DNA from: Acetobacteraceae bacterium | GTDB lineage: Bacteria; Pseudomonadota; Alphaproteobacteria; Acetobacterales; Acetobacteraceae | Reading direction: 5' to 3' | DNA length: 24,998 bases | Assembly (NCBI GenBank): GCA_947446625.1 | Contig: CANFIE010000007.1 | Location: 1 to 24,998, forward strand | Shown here: in pieces, positions 7,278 to 14,488 of the stretch | How positions within the stretch are numbered: position 1 is the first letter of the stretch | Layout: every line of letters starts with the position of its first letter | The notes under the pieces: model-generated | The model's input: only the letters and a program-made list of their open reading frames with translations | Database searches by the model: none | Told to the model about the DNA's origin: nothing | Position numbers and translations under genes: made by a program

Positions 7278-7975
7278 CAGGCGCGGCCCAGCCAGCGGTT
7301 GAGCCGGCGCGCCAGGGCCTCGGCCAGCAACAGCCCCGCCACCGCCAGCGCCAGGGAACACAGCGCCAGGCGGGCGGCCACGGCCTCGCCCCCCGGGGTT
7401 TGCGTGGCGGCGTAGATGGCCAGCGGCAGGGTTTGCGTCTCGCCGGGAATATTGGCGGCGAAGGTGATGACAGCGCCGAATTCGCCCAGGCCAGCGGCAA
7501 AGGCGGTGACTGCCCCGGCGAGAATGCCGGGCGAGACCAGCGGCAGGGTGATGGTGAGGAAGCGGTCCCAGGCCCCGGCACCCAGGCTGCGGGCGGCGGC
7601 TTCCAGGCCGGGGTCCAGTGCTTCCAGCGAAAGGCGCACGGCGCGGACGATGAGCGGAAAGGTCATCACCGCCGTGGCCAGGGCGGCACCGGCCGTGGTG
7701 AAGACCAGCCGGATGCCGAGCCATTCATGCAGCGGGGCGCCCAGCGGGCCGCGCAGGCCCAGCAGCACCAGCAGCAACCAGCCCGTCACCACCGGGGGCA
7801 GCACCAGGGGCAGGTGCGTCAGCGCATCCAGCGCGCCCCGGCCGGGGAAGCGGGTGCGGGCCAGCAGCCAGGCCACCAGCACCGCCGGGGGCAAAGACCA
7901 GACCACCGCCTGCCCGGCCACCAGCAGGCTGAGGCGAATGGCCTGCCATTCCTCGGAGGCAAGGGCGAAGGGCAT
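7277..7975 (-). CDS. modB: Molybdate ABC transporter permease
   Basis: 232-residue inner-membrane permease of the binding-protein-dependent transport family, with about five to six hydrophobic helices. The cytoplasmic EAA-type loop that docks the ATPase is seen as LEAAARSLGAGAWDRFLTITLPL (split: EAARSLGA, then FLTITLPL). Next comes the ModB-typical stretch GLGEFGAVITF with NIPGETQTLP, which separates ModB from sulfate permeases. The ATG at 7975 (MPFALASEEWQAIRLSLL) fits the family length of about 230; a much longer in-frame opening upstream is not homologous. The TGA overlaps the modC ATG. No modA lies upstream: the next gene is divergent, so the periplasmic binding protein must be encoded elsewhere or be absent. 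Confidence 0.93.
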   Translation of the reverse strand: MPFALASEEWQAIRLSLLVAGQAVVWSLPPAVLVAWLLARTRFPGRGALDALTHLPLVLPPVVTGWLLLVLLGLRGPLGAPLHEWLGIRLVFTTAGAALATAVMTFPLIVRAVRLSLEALDPGLEAAARSLGAGAWDRFLTITLPLVSPGILAGAVTAFAAGLGEFGAVITFAANIPGETQTLPLAIYAATQTPGGEAVAARLALCSLALAVAGLLLAEALARRLNRWLGRA

Positions 7976-7996
7976 GGCGGGGCGGGTGTTCCGGAG

Positions 7997-8020
7997 CGTT
8001 ATCTTCAGCGGAACATATCG
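7997..8020 (-). promoter_or_regulatory. Candidate ModE (Mo-box) operator upstream of modBC
   Basis: On the minus strand the sequence is CGATAT, 12 bases, ATAACG, a near-palindrome with one mismatch. The E. coli ModE operator of modABCD has the form CGTTAT-N12-ATAACG, so half-site sequence and spacing agree except for one base. It lies 22 nt before the modB start, where binding of Mo-ModE would block transcription when molybdate is plentiful. It is also 66 nt before the divergent gene at 8086, which it could influence. No modE gene is in the window. Confidence 0.5.
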
Positions 8021-8085
8021 GGGGGTGGGGGTGGGCGGCAAGGCGCCCCCTTCCGGCGCGGGCCGGCTGGCGCCAGCATGGGCCA

Positions 8086-9213
8086 ATGCCCAACCCCGCC
8101 CTGCTGGCCGCCCTGGCCGCCCATGCCGCCGAAGATGACCGCGCCGCGCGCTTCCCCGCCGCCAGCCTGGCGCTGTTGCACCAGGAAGGACTGCTGGCAC
8201 TGACCACCCCGGCCCGCTGGGGCGGTGGCGGGGCCGGGCTGGCCCGGGCGGCCAAGGTGGTGGCGGCGGTGGGCGGGGCTTGTGCCTCCACCGGGCTGAT
8301 ATTGGCGATGCAACTGATCCAGCAGCACCTGATGGCCGATGACCCGACCTGGCCCCTGGCAGTGCGGGAGATGCTGGGGAGCAGCGCGGTGGCCGATGGC
8401 GCGCTGGTGAACACGCTACGGACCGAAGCGGCGCTGGGCGCCCCCACCCGGGGCGGCCTGCCCGAAACGGTGGCGCGGCCCTGCGCCGAGGGCTGGCGGC
8501 TGAGCGGGCGGAAAATCTACTGCACCGGCCTGCCCGGGCTGCGCTGGCTACTGGTATGGGCGCGGACCGAGGAAACCGCGCCGCGCTGTGGCTACTTCCT
8601 GGTGGTGGCGGGCAGCCCCGGGCTGCGCCAGGTGCCGGCCTGGGACCATCTGGGGCTGCGCGCCTCGGCCAGCCAGGATCTGGTGCTGGAGGATGTGCCG
8701 GTGCCGGCGGCACATGCCGGCGAGTTGCGACCGCCCGCCGGCTGGGCGGCGCTGCCCGATGCGCTGCTGGCCTGGCACGCGCTGCTGCCGGCGGCGGTGT
8801 ATTGCGGGGTAGCGGGCGCGGCGCGGAACTGGGTGCTGGGGTTTTTGCGTGCACGCACCCCCACCGCTCTGGGCGCGCCGCTGGCCAGCCTGCCCCGGGT
8901 GCAGGAGGCAGTGGGCGGCATCGAGGAACTCAGGCTGGCCAATGCGCGGTTGCTGGCCTCGGCCTGCGCGGCGGTGGATGCGGGGGCGGCGCCACCGGGG
9001 CGGGAGGTGAACCTGCTGAAGGTGACCCTGGCCGAGAATGCAGTGCGGCTGGTGGAGCAATGCGCCGCCCTGGCCGGCAACCACGCCATGGCCCGGCGCA
9101 ACCCGCTGGAGCGGCATTGGCGCGACGTGCTCTGCGCCCGGGTGCATACGCCGCATGCCGATGCCGCCCGGCTGATGGCAGGGCGGGCGGTGCTAGAGCA
9201 ATATCCGTCCTGA
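8086..9213 (+). CDS. Acyl-CoA dehydrogenase-fold flavoprotein, DszC/SfnB-like monooxygenase group
   Basis: 375-residue protein with the acyl-CoA dehydrogenase fold: N-terminal helical domain (about 1-110), middle beta domain (about 115-215, with GWRLSGRKIYCTG and TWDHLGLR-like WDHLGLRASASQD), and a C-terminal four-helix domain. The end carries NPLERHWRDVLCARVHTP, which matches the flavin-dependent class D monooxygenases (DszC, SfnB) better than true dehydrogenases; the usual catalytic Glu of the latter is not evident. Substrate cannot be named. Members often act on organosulfur or small organic compounds with reduced FMN supplied by a partner reductase; none is adjacent. The ATG at 8086 lies just downstream of the presumed shared regulatory region with modB. 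The last codons (LEQYPS) and the stop lie inside the palindrome at 9193-9244. Confidence 0.75.
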   Translation: MPNPALLAALAAHAAEDDRAARFPAASLALLHQEGLLALTTPARWGGGGAGLARAAKVVAAVGGACASTGLILAMQLIQQHLMADDPTWPLAVREMLGSSAVADGALVNTLRTEAALGAPTRGGLPETVARPCAEGWRLSGRKIYCTGLPGLRWLLVWARTEETAPRCGYFLVVAGSPGLRQVPAWDHLGLRASASQDLVLEDVPVPAAHAGELRPPAGWAALPDALLAWHALLPAAVYCGVAGAARNWVLGFLRARTPTALGAPLASLPRVQEAVGGIEELRLANARLLASACAAVDAGAAPPGREVNLLKVTLAENAVRLVEQCAALAGNHAMARRNPLERHWRDVLCARVHTPHADAARLMAGRAVLEQYPS

Positions 9214-9244
9214 TGGAATCATCAGAATGGATTTCTTGCTCTAG
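9193..9244. repeat. 52-nt intergenic palindrome holding both gene ends
   Basis: CTAGAGCAA (9193-9201) pairs perfectly with TTGCTCTAG (9236-9244). Inside, ATCC (9203-9206) pairs with GGAT (9229-9232) and CTGATG (9210-9215) pairs with CATCAG (9220-9225) around a GAAT loop. The element covers the last six sense codons and stop of the plus-strand gene and the stop codon (complement of 9241-9243) of the minus-strand gene. Its AT content is clearly higher than the surroundings. It resembles the AGAGCA...TGCTCT palindromes I know from alphaproteobacterial intergenic regions, and could act as a two-way transcription end, though neither side has a T-run. Confidence 0.7.
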
Positions 9245-9720
9245 AATCGGGTTCGTAGCGGCTCGCACATGCCGCCCAGGCTGGCCACGGGCAAAGGCAG
9301 GTCGCAGGGCGGCGGCGGGGTGGCTGGGGGTTCGGCCTGGGTGGAGTTGGCCTCGGCAGCGACTTGGGCGGCGCTGCGGCAGGCCTCCACCTGCTCGGCC
9401 GACGGCCGGCGCAAAAGGCTGAGCCGCAGCGCGCCGGTCATGCGGTCCAGCACCAGGGTGAAGCCTTCATGCGCCGTTGCGCGGGGGCTGGCCTCGGCGG
9501 GCAGGGGCTGGGCGAAACTGGCGATGACCGGGTCGCGCATCGAGGTGACGTCGGCGGCTTCCTGCCAGATCTGCCGGCCGGGCTGTTGCAGGGCCACGGT
9601 GCCGGGCTCCAGCGTCAGCCGCAGTTGGCCGCCGCCATCCACCCGGCAGGCCAGGAAACTCTGCGCCATGGCAGGTGCCGGCAGGGCCAGCGGGGCAAGC
9701 AACAGCATGCGGCGGAACAT
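9241..9720 (-). CDS. Secreted protein of unknown function
   Basis: 159 residues, function not recognised. The N-terminus MFRRMLLLAPLALPAPAMAQ is a classic Sec signal peptide with a likely cut after AMA (about residue 19), so the mature protein of about 140 residues should be periplasmic. It has four cysteines (about residues 25, 113, 138 and 151), enough for two disulfides, a proline-rich linker (PPATPPPP, about 130-137) before the last part, and no membrane anchor. Its start region faces ccmC across 82 bases, so the two are divergent. Its stop is inside the palindrome at 9193-9244, convergent with the flavoprotein gene. Codon use matches the neighbours, which supports it being real. Confidence 0.65.
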   Translation of the reverse strand: MFRRMLLLAPLALPAPAMAQSFLACRVDGGGQLRLTLEPGTVALQQPGRQIWQEAADVTSMRDPVIASFAQPLPAEASPRATAHEGFTLVLDRMTGALRLSLLRRPSAEQVEACRSAAQVAAEANSTQAEPPATPPPPCDLPLPVASLGGMCEPLRTRF

Positions 9721-9802
9721 TGCACCCCCTGGGCAGCGTTGGGTTGCTTATGGCCGGCCACAAGCGCTTCAACAACCGGCGCCGAACGCCTAGGTTGGGG
9801 GG

Positions 9803-10606
9803 GTGAACACCGCCCCGGCACCGGCCCTTCGCCCGGCCTCCTCGTTGCATCGCTTCGCCAATCCCGGGCGGTTCCTGCGGCTGTCCGGCCGGGTGCTGCC
9901 CTGGCTGGCCGCCGCCGCGCTGCTGGTGCTGGGTGTGGGGCTGCCCTGGGGGCTGTGGTTCTCGCCGCCCGACTGGCAGCAGGGTGAGACGGTGCGGATT
10001 TTGTACATCCATGTGCCCATGGCCTGGCTTGCCATGGGGGGGTATGCCGGGCTGGCCGTGGCCTCGGCCATGGCGCTGGTATGGAAGCATCCGCTGGCCG
10101 ACCTCGCGGCGCGCGAGCTTTCACCCGTGGGCGCGGCGGTAACGGCGCTGTGCCTGATGACAGGCAGCCTGTGGGGCAAGCCCATGTGGGGCACCTGGTG
10201 GGTGTGGGATGCGCGGCTGACCAGTGTGCTGGTGCTGTTTTTCCTGTGGCTGGGCCATGCCGCCCTGGTGCGGGCGTTTGACGACCCGGAGCGCGGCGCC
10301 CGCATGGGGGCGATACTGGCGCTGGTGGGGGCGATGAACCTGCCGGTGGTGAAGTTTTCGGTGGATTGGTGGAACACCCTGCACCAGCCGGCAAGCTTGA
10401 CCCGGGTCAATGCGCCGGGCTTGCACGTGGATATTCTGTACCCATTGTTGGTGTGCGCCCTGGGGTTCAGCTTGGCCTTCGCGGCGGTGGTGCTGTTCCG
10501 GGTGCGGGCGGCAGTGATGGAGCGGCGCATCCGCGCCCTGCAAATGGCGGCGGCGCGGCGGGCGGATATGCCGGCCGAGGCTCAGCCGGCCGGAGAACCG
10601 AACTGA
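9803..10606 (+). CDS. ccmC: Cytochrome c maturation protein CcmC (heme handling)
   Basis: 267-residue inner-membrane protein with six helices. CcmC attaches heme to CcmE in the periplasm as part of System I cytochrome c maturation. The tryptophan-rich WWD motif is WGTWWVWDARLT (129-140). The two flanking heme-ligand histidines are H70 in YIHVPMAW and H194 in WWNTLHQP. The start is a GTG at 9803 after a G-rich stretch; an in-frame TAG lies 12 bases upstream, and no ATG occurs before the first helix. The C-terminal about 25 residues are a charged soluble tail. The TGA at 10604-10606 overlaps the ccmD ATG. ccmA and ccmB, which precede ccmC in many genomes, are not here; the gene upstream is unrelated and divergent. 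Confidence 0.93.
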   Translation: MNTAPAPALRPASSLHRFANPGRFLRLSGRVLPWLAAAALLVLGVGLPWGLWFSPPDWQQGETVRILYIHVPMAWLAMGGYAGLAVASAMALVWKHPLADLAARELSPVGAAVTALCLMTGSLWGKPMWGTWWVWDARLTSVLVLFFLWLGHAALVRAFDDPERGARMGAILALVGAMNLPVVKFSVDWWNTLHQPASLTRVNAPGLHVDILYPLLVCALGFSLAFAAVVLFRVRAAVMERRIRALQMAAARRADMPAEAQPAGEPN

Positions 10607-10776
10607 TGACGACGCATTGGTGGCATGTGGCCATCAGCTACGCGCTGGTGCTGGGCGGCTTTGCCGCGCTGGCGGCCGGGGCGGCGCTGCGCCATGCGGC
10701 GGCCGGCCGCTTGCTGGCAGCGCTTGAAACGCGGCCACGCCGGGCTGGCGCCGCAGGCCGGATGCCCCAGCCATGA
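10606..10776 (+). CDS. ccmD: Cytochrome c maturation protein CcmD (heme exporter subunit)
   Basis: 56-residue single-span membrane protein. CcmD is a small helper that holds together the CcmABC complex and is needed to release heme-loaded CcmE. The N-terminal part MTTHWWHVAISYALVLGGF leads into one hydrophobic helix (about 8-29), followed by an Arg-rich cytoplasmic tail, the usual layout of CcmD. Sequence conservation in the family is low, so the call rests mainly on size, topology and position between ccmC and ccmE. The ATG overlaps the ccmC stop by one base; its own TGA (10774-10776) overlaps the ccmE ATG at 10773. Confidence 0.85.
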   Translation: MTTHWWHVAISYALVLGGFAALAAGAALRHAAAGRLLAALETRPRRAGAAGRMPQP

Positions 10777-11282
10777 CCCGCAAGCGCAAGCGGCTTTACG
10801 TGCTGTTGCTGTGCGCCCTGGGCCTGGGCGGCGCCACGGCGCTGACGCTGACGGCTTTCCAGGACAATCTGGTGTTCTTCCGCTCGCCCAGCGACATTAC
10901 GCGGGAAGCGCCGCCGCCGGAGCGTGCCTTCCGCCTGGGCGGCCTGGTGGAGCAAGGCAGCCTGCAACGGACCTCGGTGGAAGGCCGGCCATTGGTGCGG
11001 TTCACGGTAACCGATGGTGCGGCCAAGGTGCCGGTGGCCTTTGGCGGCGTGCTGCCAGACCTGTTCCGCGAGGGCCAGGGCGTGGTGACGCTGGGCAAGC
11101 TGGGGCGCGACGGCGTGTTCCAGGCCAGCGAAGTGCTGGCCCGGCATGACGAGACCTATATGCCGCCCGAAGTGGCCGACGCGCTGAAGCGCAGCGGGCA
11201 CTGGAACCCAGCGCAGGGGCCGGCCCCGGCAGCGGCGGAATGGAACACGCTGAACCCCGCCCGCCCCGGCAGCGGCGGATGA
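10773..11282 (+). CDS. ccmE: Cytochrome c maturation heme chaperone CcmE
   Basis: 169-residue periplasmic heme chaperone anchored by one N-terminal helix (about 8-30) after a basic start MTRKRKRLY. The soluble part is an OB-fold that binds heme covalently through a histidine; here this is H125 in the motif LARHDETYMP, with Y129 as the likely axial ligand. After the motif the protein continues into a Pro/Ala-rich flexible tail (about 130-169), common in CcmE. It receives heme from CcmC and delivers it to CcmF/CcmH. The start ATG overlaps the ccmD stop (ATGA), and the TGA at 11280-11282 overlaps the next ATG at 11279. Confidence 0.93.
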   Translation: MTRKRKRLYVLLLCALGLGGATALTLTAFQDNLVFFRSPSDITREAPPPERAFRLGGLVEQGSLQRTSVEGRPLVRFTVTDGAAKVPVAFGGVLPDLFREGQGVVTLGKLGRDGVFQASEVLARHDETYMPPEVADALKRSGHWNPAQGPAPAAAEWNTLNPARPGSGG

Positions 11283-11518
11283 GCGACAGCGCCGACCAAG
11301 CACCAGATCAGTCCCCGGGCTTGCCCACGCCGGATGCCCGGCATGGCGAGCCAGAACCGGCGACCGTGGCGGAACTGGCCGAGGATTTGGCCCGTACGCC
11401 GGCAGAACAGGCGGCGCTGGATGCCCTGGCCGGCAACCCCGACGGTCAGGCGCTGGAGATGCTGGTGCAGCACTTCCGGCATGAACAAGCCAAGGCGAAG
11501 GACGAGCCCGGCGCATGA
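11279..11518 (+). CDS. Small hypothetical protein within the ccm operon
   Basis: 79 residues, function not recognised. It lies exactly between ccmE and ccmF and overlaps both by four bases (ATGA junctions at 11279 and 11515), which strongly supports real, coupled translation. The N-terminal half is Pro/Asp/Glu-rich and probably disordered. The C-terminal half (about 30-75; VAELAEDLARTPAEQAALDA and onwards) looks like an acidic amphipathic helix pair. There is no signal peptide or membrane helix, so it should be cytoplasmic. A longer in-frame opening starts at 11240 inside ccmE and is less likely. A role in cytochrome c maturation is suggested only by its place. Confidence 0.6.
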   Translation: MSDSADQAPDQSPGLPTPDARHGEPEPATVAELAEDLARTPAEQAALDALAGNPDGQALEMLVQHFRHEQAKAKDEPGA

Positions 11519-13473
11519 TCCCCGAGATTGGGCAATTCGCGCTGGGGTTGGCCCTGGTGCTGGCCTTGGCGCTGGCCGGGTTTGGCCTGCTGGGCGCGCA
11601 GCGCGCCGAGGCCAGGCTGATGGCCTTGGCGCCGCCACTGGCGCTGGGCATGCTGCTGGCGGTGCTGGCCTCGTTCCTCTGCCTGGTAGCGAGCTTCGTG
11701 GAGAATGACACCACGGTTTCCACCGTGGTGGCCAATAGCCATTCGCTGAAGCCGCTGCTGTACAAAATCAGCGGCACCTGGGGGAACCATGAGGGTTCCA
11801 TGCTGCTCTGGGTGCTGATTCTGGCGCTGTGCGCTGGCGCGGTGGCGGGGTTTGGCCGCAACCTGCCCAGTGCCTTGCAGGCGCGGGTGCTGGCGGTGCT
11901 GGGGCTGGTGGCGTTGGGGTTCCTGGCCTTTATTCTGGCCACCTCCAACCCGTTCCGCCGGGTATGGCCGCCAGCGCCGGATGGCCTGGGGCTGAACCCG
12001 GTCTTGCAGGACCCCGGCCTGGCCTTCCATCCGCCGCTGCTCTACCTCGGCTATGTCGGCTTTGCGGTCACCTTCGCCTTCGCCGTGGCCGCGCTGCTGG
12101 AAGGCCGGGTGGACGCCGCCTGGGGTCGCTGGGTGCGGCCCTGGGCGCTGGCGGCCTGGAGCTTCCTGACGCTCGGCATCGGGCTGGGCAGTTGGTGGGC
12201 GTATTATGAACTGGGCTGGGGCGGCTATTGGTTCTGGGACCCGGTGGAGAATGCCTCGCTGCTGCCCTGGCTGGCTGGCTGCGCCCTGCTGCACAGCGCC
12301 ATCGTGGTGGAAAAGCGCGAGGCGCTGAAAACCTGGACCGTGTTCCTGGCGCTGCTGGCCTTCGCGCTGAGCCTGCTCGGCACCTTCCTGGTGCGCTCGG
12401 GCGTGTTGAACAGCGTGCATGCCTTTGCCAGCGACCCCGGGCGCGGCGTGTTCATCCTGGCGCTGCTGATGTTTTACGTGGGCGGTGGCTTCGCGCTGTT
12501 CGCCTGGCGGGCGCAGGCGATGACGCCCATGGGCGTGTTTGCCGCCGTAAGCCGTGAAGGCGCGCTGGTGCTGAACAACCTGCTGCTGTGCTCGGTGGCG
12601 GCGGTGGTGCTGGTGGGCACGCTGTATCCGCTATTCGCCGACCTGGTGCTGGGGCAGAAAATTTCGGTGGGCGCGCCATTCTTCAACACCGCCACCCTGC
12701 CGCTGGCGGCGCCGCTGATTGGCGCCATGGCGCTGGGGCCGTTGCTGGCCTGGAAGCGGGCGCGGGTGTTTCCGGCCTTGCAGAAGCTGTGGTGGGTGGC
12801 GCTGGGGGCCTTGCTGGCGTTTTTGCTGTGCCTGCTGCTGGCCGGGGCGCGGATCGGCCCGGCGCTGGGCTTTGCCGCCGCCACCTGGCTGATCTGGGGC
12901 GCCACGGCCGATATCGCCGAGCGCATTGCCCTGTTCAGCCGGCCCCGCACCGCCTGGGCGCGGGCCAAAGGGCTACCGCGGGCAGCCTGGGGCGGGGCGC
13001 TGGGCCACGCGGGCCTGGGCGTTACCATCCTCGGCCTGGCCGGCATGGGTCTGGCGGAGGATAAGCTGGCGCTGCTGAAGCCGGGCGAAAGCGCGGTGCT
13101 GGGCGGCTATGAGTATCGGCTGGAGAGCATTGCCGATGCCCAGGGGGCGAATTTCTCCGCCCGGCGAGCGGTGGTGCAGGTGCTGCGCAACGGCCAGCCC
13201 GTGGTGCGGATGGAGCCGGAAAAGCGTAGCTTCCCCCTGGCGCGGATGACCACCAGCGAGGCTGCCATCCACTCCACCCCGCTGCGCGACCTGTATGTGG
13301 TGCTGGGTGATGAACGCGAGGGCGCGGTGGTGCTGCGCATTCACAACAACCCGCTGGCGCCCTGGATCTGGCTGGGGGCCGGGATCATGGCGCTGGGCGG
13401 CGGGCTTTCATTGAGCGACCGGCGCACCCGGGTGGCGGCGCCGGCGCCCAAGGCGCAGGGAGTGCGGGCATGA
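11515..13473 (+). CDS. ccmF: Cytochrome c heme lyase subunit CcmF
   Basis: 652-residue inner-membrane protein of about 15 helices, the core of the System I heme lyase that joins heme to apocytochrome c with CcmH (and CcmI). The WWD heme-binding domain is WGGYWFWDPVENASLLPWL (235-253). Other conserved segments are GTWGNHEGSMLLWV (87-100), FHPPLLYLGYVGF (171-183; H172 is one periplasmic heme ligand) and ALLHSAIVVEKR after H260. The region at about 530-625 is the large periplasmic domain near the C-terminus. The length matches the family (about 650). The ATG overlaps the stop of the preceding small gene; the TGA at 13471-13473 overlaps the ccmG ATG at 13470. Confidence 0.95.
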   Translation: MIPEIGQFALGLALVLALALAGFGLLGAQRAEARLMALAPPLALGMLLAVLASFLCLVASFVENDTTVSTVVANSHSLKPLLYKISGTWGNHEGSMLLWVLILALCAGAVAGFGRNLPSALQARVLAVLGLVALGFLAFILATSNPFRRVWPPAPDGLGLNPVLQDPGLAFHPPLLYLGYVGFAVTFAFAVAALLEGRVDAAWGRWVRPWALAAWSFLTLGIGLGSWWAYYELGWGGYWFWDPVENASLLPWLAGCALLHSAIVVEKREALKTWTVFLALLAFALSLLGTFLVRSGVLNSVHAFASDPGRGVFILALLMFYVGGGFALFAWRAQAMTPMGVFAAVSREGALVLNNLLLCSVAAVVLVGTLYPLFADLVLGQKISVGAPFFNTATLPLAAPLIGAMALGPLLAWKRARVFPALQKLWWVALGALLAFLLCLLLAGARIGPALGFAAATWLIWGATADIAERIALFSRPRTAWARAKGLPRAAWGGALGHAGLGVTILGLAGMGLAEDKLALLKPGESAVLGGYEYRLESIADAQGANFSARRAVVQVLRNGQPVVRMEPEKRSFPLARMTTSEAAIHSTPLRDLYVVLGDEREGAVVLRIHNNPLAPWIWLGAGIMALGGGLSLSDRRTRVAAPAPKAQGVRA

Positions 13474-14039
13474 ACCCGGTGTGGCGCAAGCGGGCGCTGC
13501 TTGGCTTGCCGCTGCTGGCGGCTGGCGGAGCGGGCTTGGGGTTTCTGGCCATGCTGCGAGGGCTGAGCACGGGCAACTACAATCCGCATGGCGTGCCCTC
13601 GGCCCTGCTGGGCAAGGCGCCGCCGGAATTCACCCTGCCGGCCCTGGCGGGCAGTCCGCAGCCGGCTTTTGGTTCGGCCGAGTTGCGCGGGCTGGGACGG
13701 CCAGTGCTGGTGAATTTCTTCGCCAGCTGGTGCGTGCCCTGCATCATTGAGCATCCGCAGCTGATGGCGCTGCAGCGCGCCGGGGTGCCGGTGTTCGGCG
13801 TGGCTTACAAGGACAAGGCGGCCGATGCGCTGGCCTTCCTGGCGCGGCGGGGCAACCCGTTCCAGGCGCTGGCGGCAGATGAGCCTGGCCGGGTGGCGAT
13901 TGACTGGGGCGTATATGGCGTGCCGGAAAGCTACCTGCTGGACCGCCAGGGCATCATTCGCTGGCGCTGGGCCGGGCCAATAACCGAGGACACGATGAGC
14001 GCCGAATTGCAGCCGCTGCTGCGGCGGTATTCGGCATGA
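13470..14039 (+). CDS. ccmG: Thiol:disulfide interchange protein CcmG/DsbE
   Basis: 189-residue membrane-anchored periplasmic thioredoxin. CcmG helps keep the CXXCH cysteines of apocytochrome c, or CcmH, reduced before heme attachment. One N-terminal anchor helix (about 8-30) is followed by a thioredoxin fold with the active site ASWCVPC (C88 and C91) and the cis-Pro region YGVPESYLLD. These two features, WCxPC and GVPE, are typical of DsbE/CcmG. The start ATG overlaps the ccmF stop; the TGA at 14037-14039 overlaps the ccmH ATG at 14036. The protein probably receives electrons from a CcdA or DsbD homologue that is not in the window. Confidence 0.94.
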   Translation: MNPVWRKRALLGLPLLAAGGAGLGFLAMLRGLSTGNYNPHGVPSALLGKAPPEFTLPALAGSPQPAFGSAELRGLGRPVLVNFFASWCVPCIIEHPQLMALQRAGVPVFGVAYKDKAADALAFLARRGNPFQALAADEPGRVAIDWGVYGVPESYLLDRQGIIRWRWAGPITEDTMSAELQPLLRRYSA

Positions 14040-14488
14040 GGCGGCTATTGCTGCTGGCCGCACTGCTGCTGGCCGGCCCCGCTTTGGCGCTGGACCCGGC
14101 CGAGCAATTGCGCGACCCGGGCCAGGAGGAGCGCGCCCGCGCCATTGGCCGCGAGCTGCGCTGCCTGGTGTGCCAGAACCAGAGCATTGAGGATTCCGAC
14201 GCCGACCTGGCGCGCGACCTGCGGCGCATTGTGCGCGAACAGGTGGTGGCCGGGCGCGGCGATGCCGAGGTGATGGATTTCCTCTACGCCCGCTATGGCG
14301 ATTTCGTGCTGCTGCGGCCCCGGCTTTCGGCCGCCACGGTGCTGCTGTGGGCCACGCCAGTGCTGGCACTCGGCGCCGGTTTGCTGCTGGTGCTGGCCAT
14401 GCGGCGGCGGGCGGGGGTGGCCGCCGGGCCGCAGCCACTTTCGCCCGAGGAACAGGCCCGGCTGGCCCGGTTGGAACGCGCCCCATGA
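14036..14488 (+). CDS. ccmH: Cytochrome c maturation protein CcmH (CcmL-type)
   Basis: 150-residue periplasmic thiol protein. A signal peptide (about 1-19, ending ALA) leads into a three-helix bundle with the family motif LRCLVCQNQSI (C43 and C46), then a C-terminal membrane helix (about 100-122) and a short cytoplasmic tail. CcmH exchanges disulfides with apocytochrome c and CcmG as part of the heme lyase. The length is that of the short CcmH found where the TPR part is a separate gene, and indeed ccmI follows. Start and stop overlap ccmG and ccmI by four bases each. Confidence 0.94.
   Translation: MRRLLLLAALLLAGPALALDPAEQLRDPGQEERARAIGRELRCLVCQNQSIEDSDADLARDLRRIVREQVVAGRGDAEVMDFLYARYGDFVLLRPRLSAATVLLWATPVLALGAGLLLVLAMRRRAGVAAGPQPLSPEEQARLARLERAP

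Noticed and set aside
7277..8854. A 525-residue version of modB starting far upstream
   Set aside because: The extra N-terminal part is Pro/Arg-rich, overlaps the divergent flavoprotein gene and the operator, and has no ModB homology. The ATG at 7975 fits the family length.
9741..9772. Sigma-70 promoter for the secreted protein gene (TTGAAG and CATAAG)
   Set aside because: The spacer is only 14 bases and the -10 box is poor.
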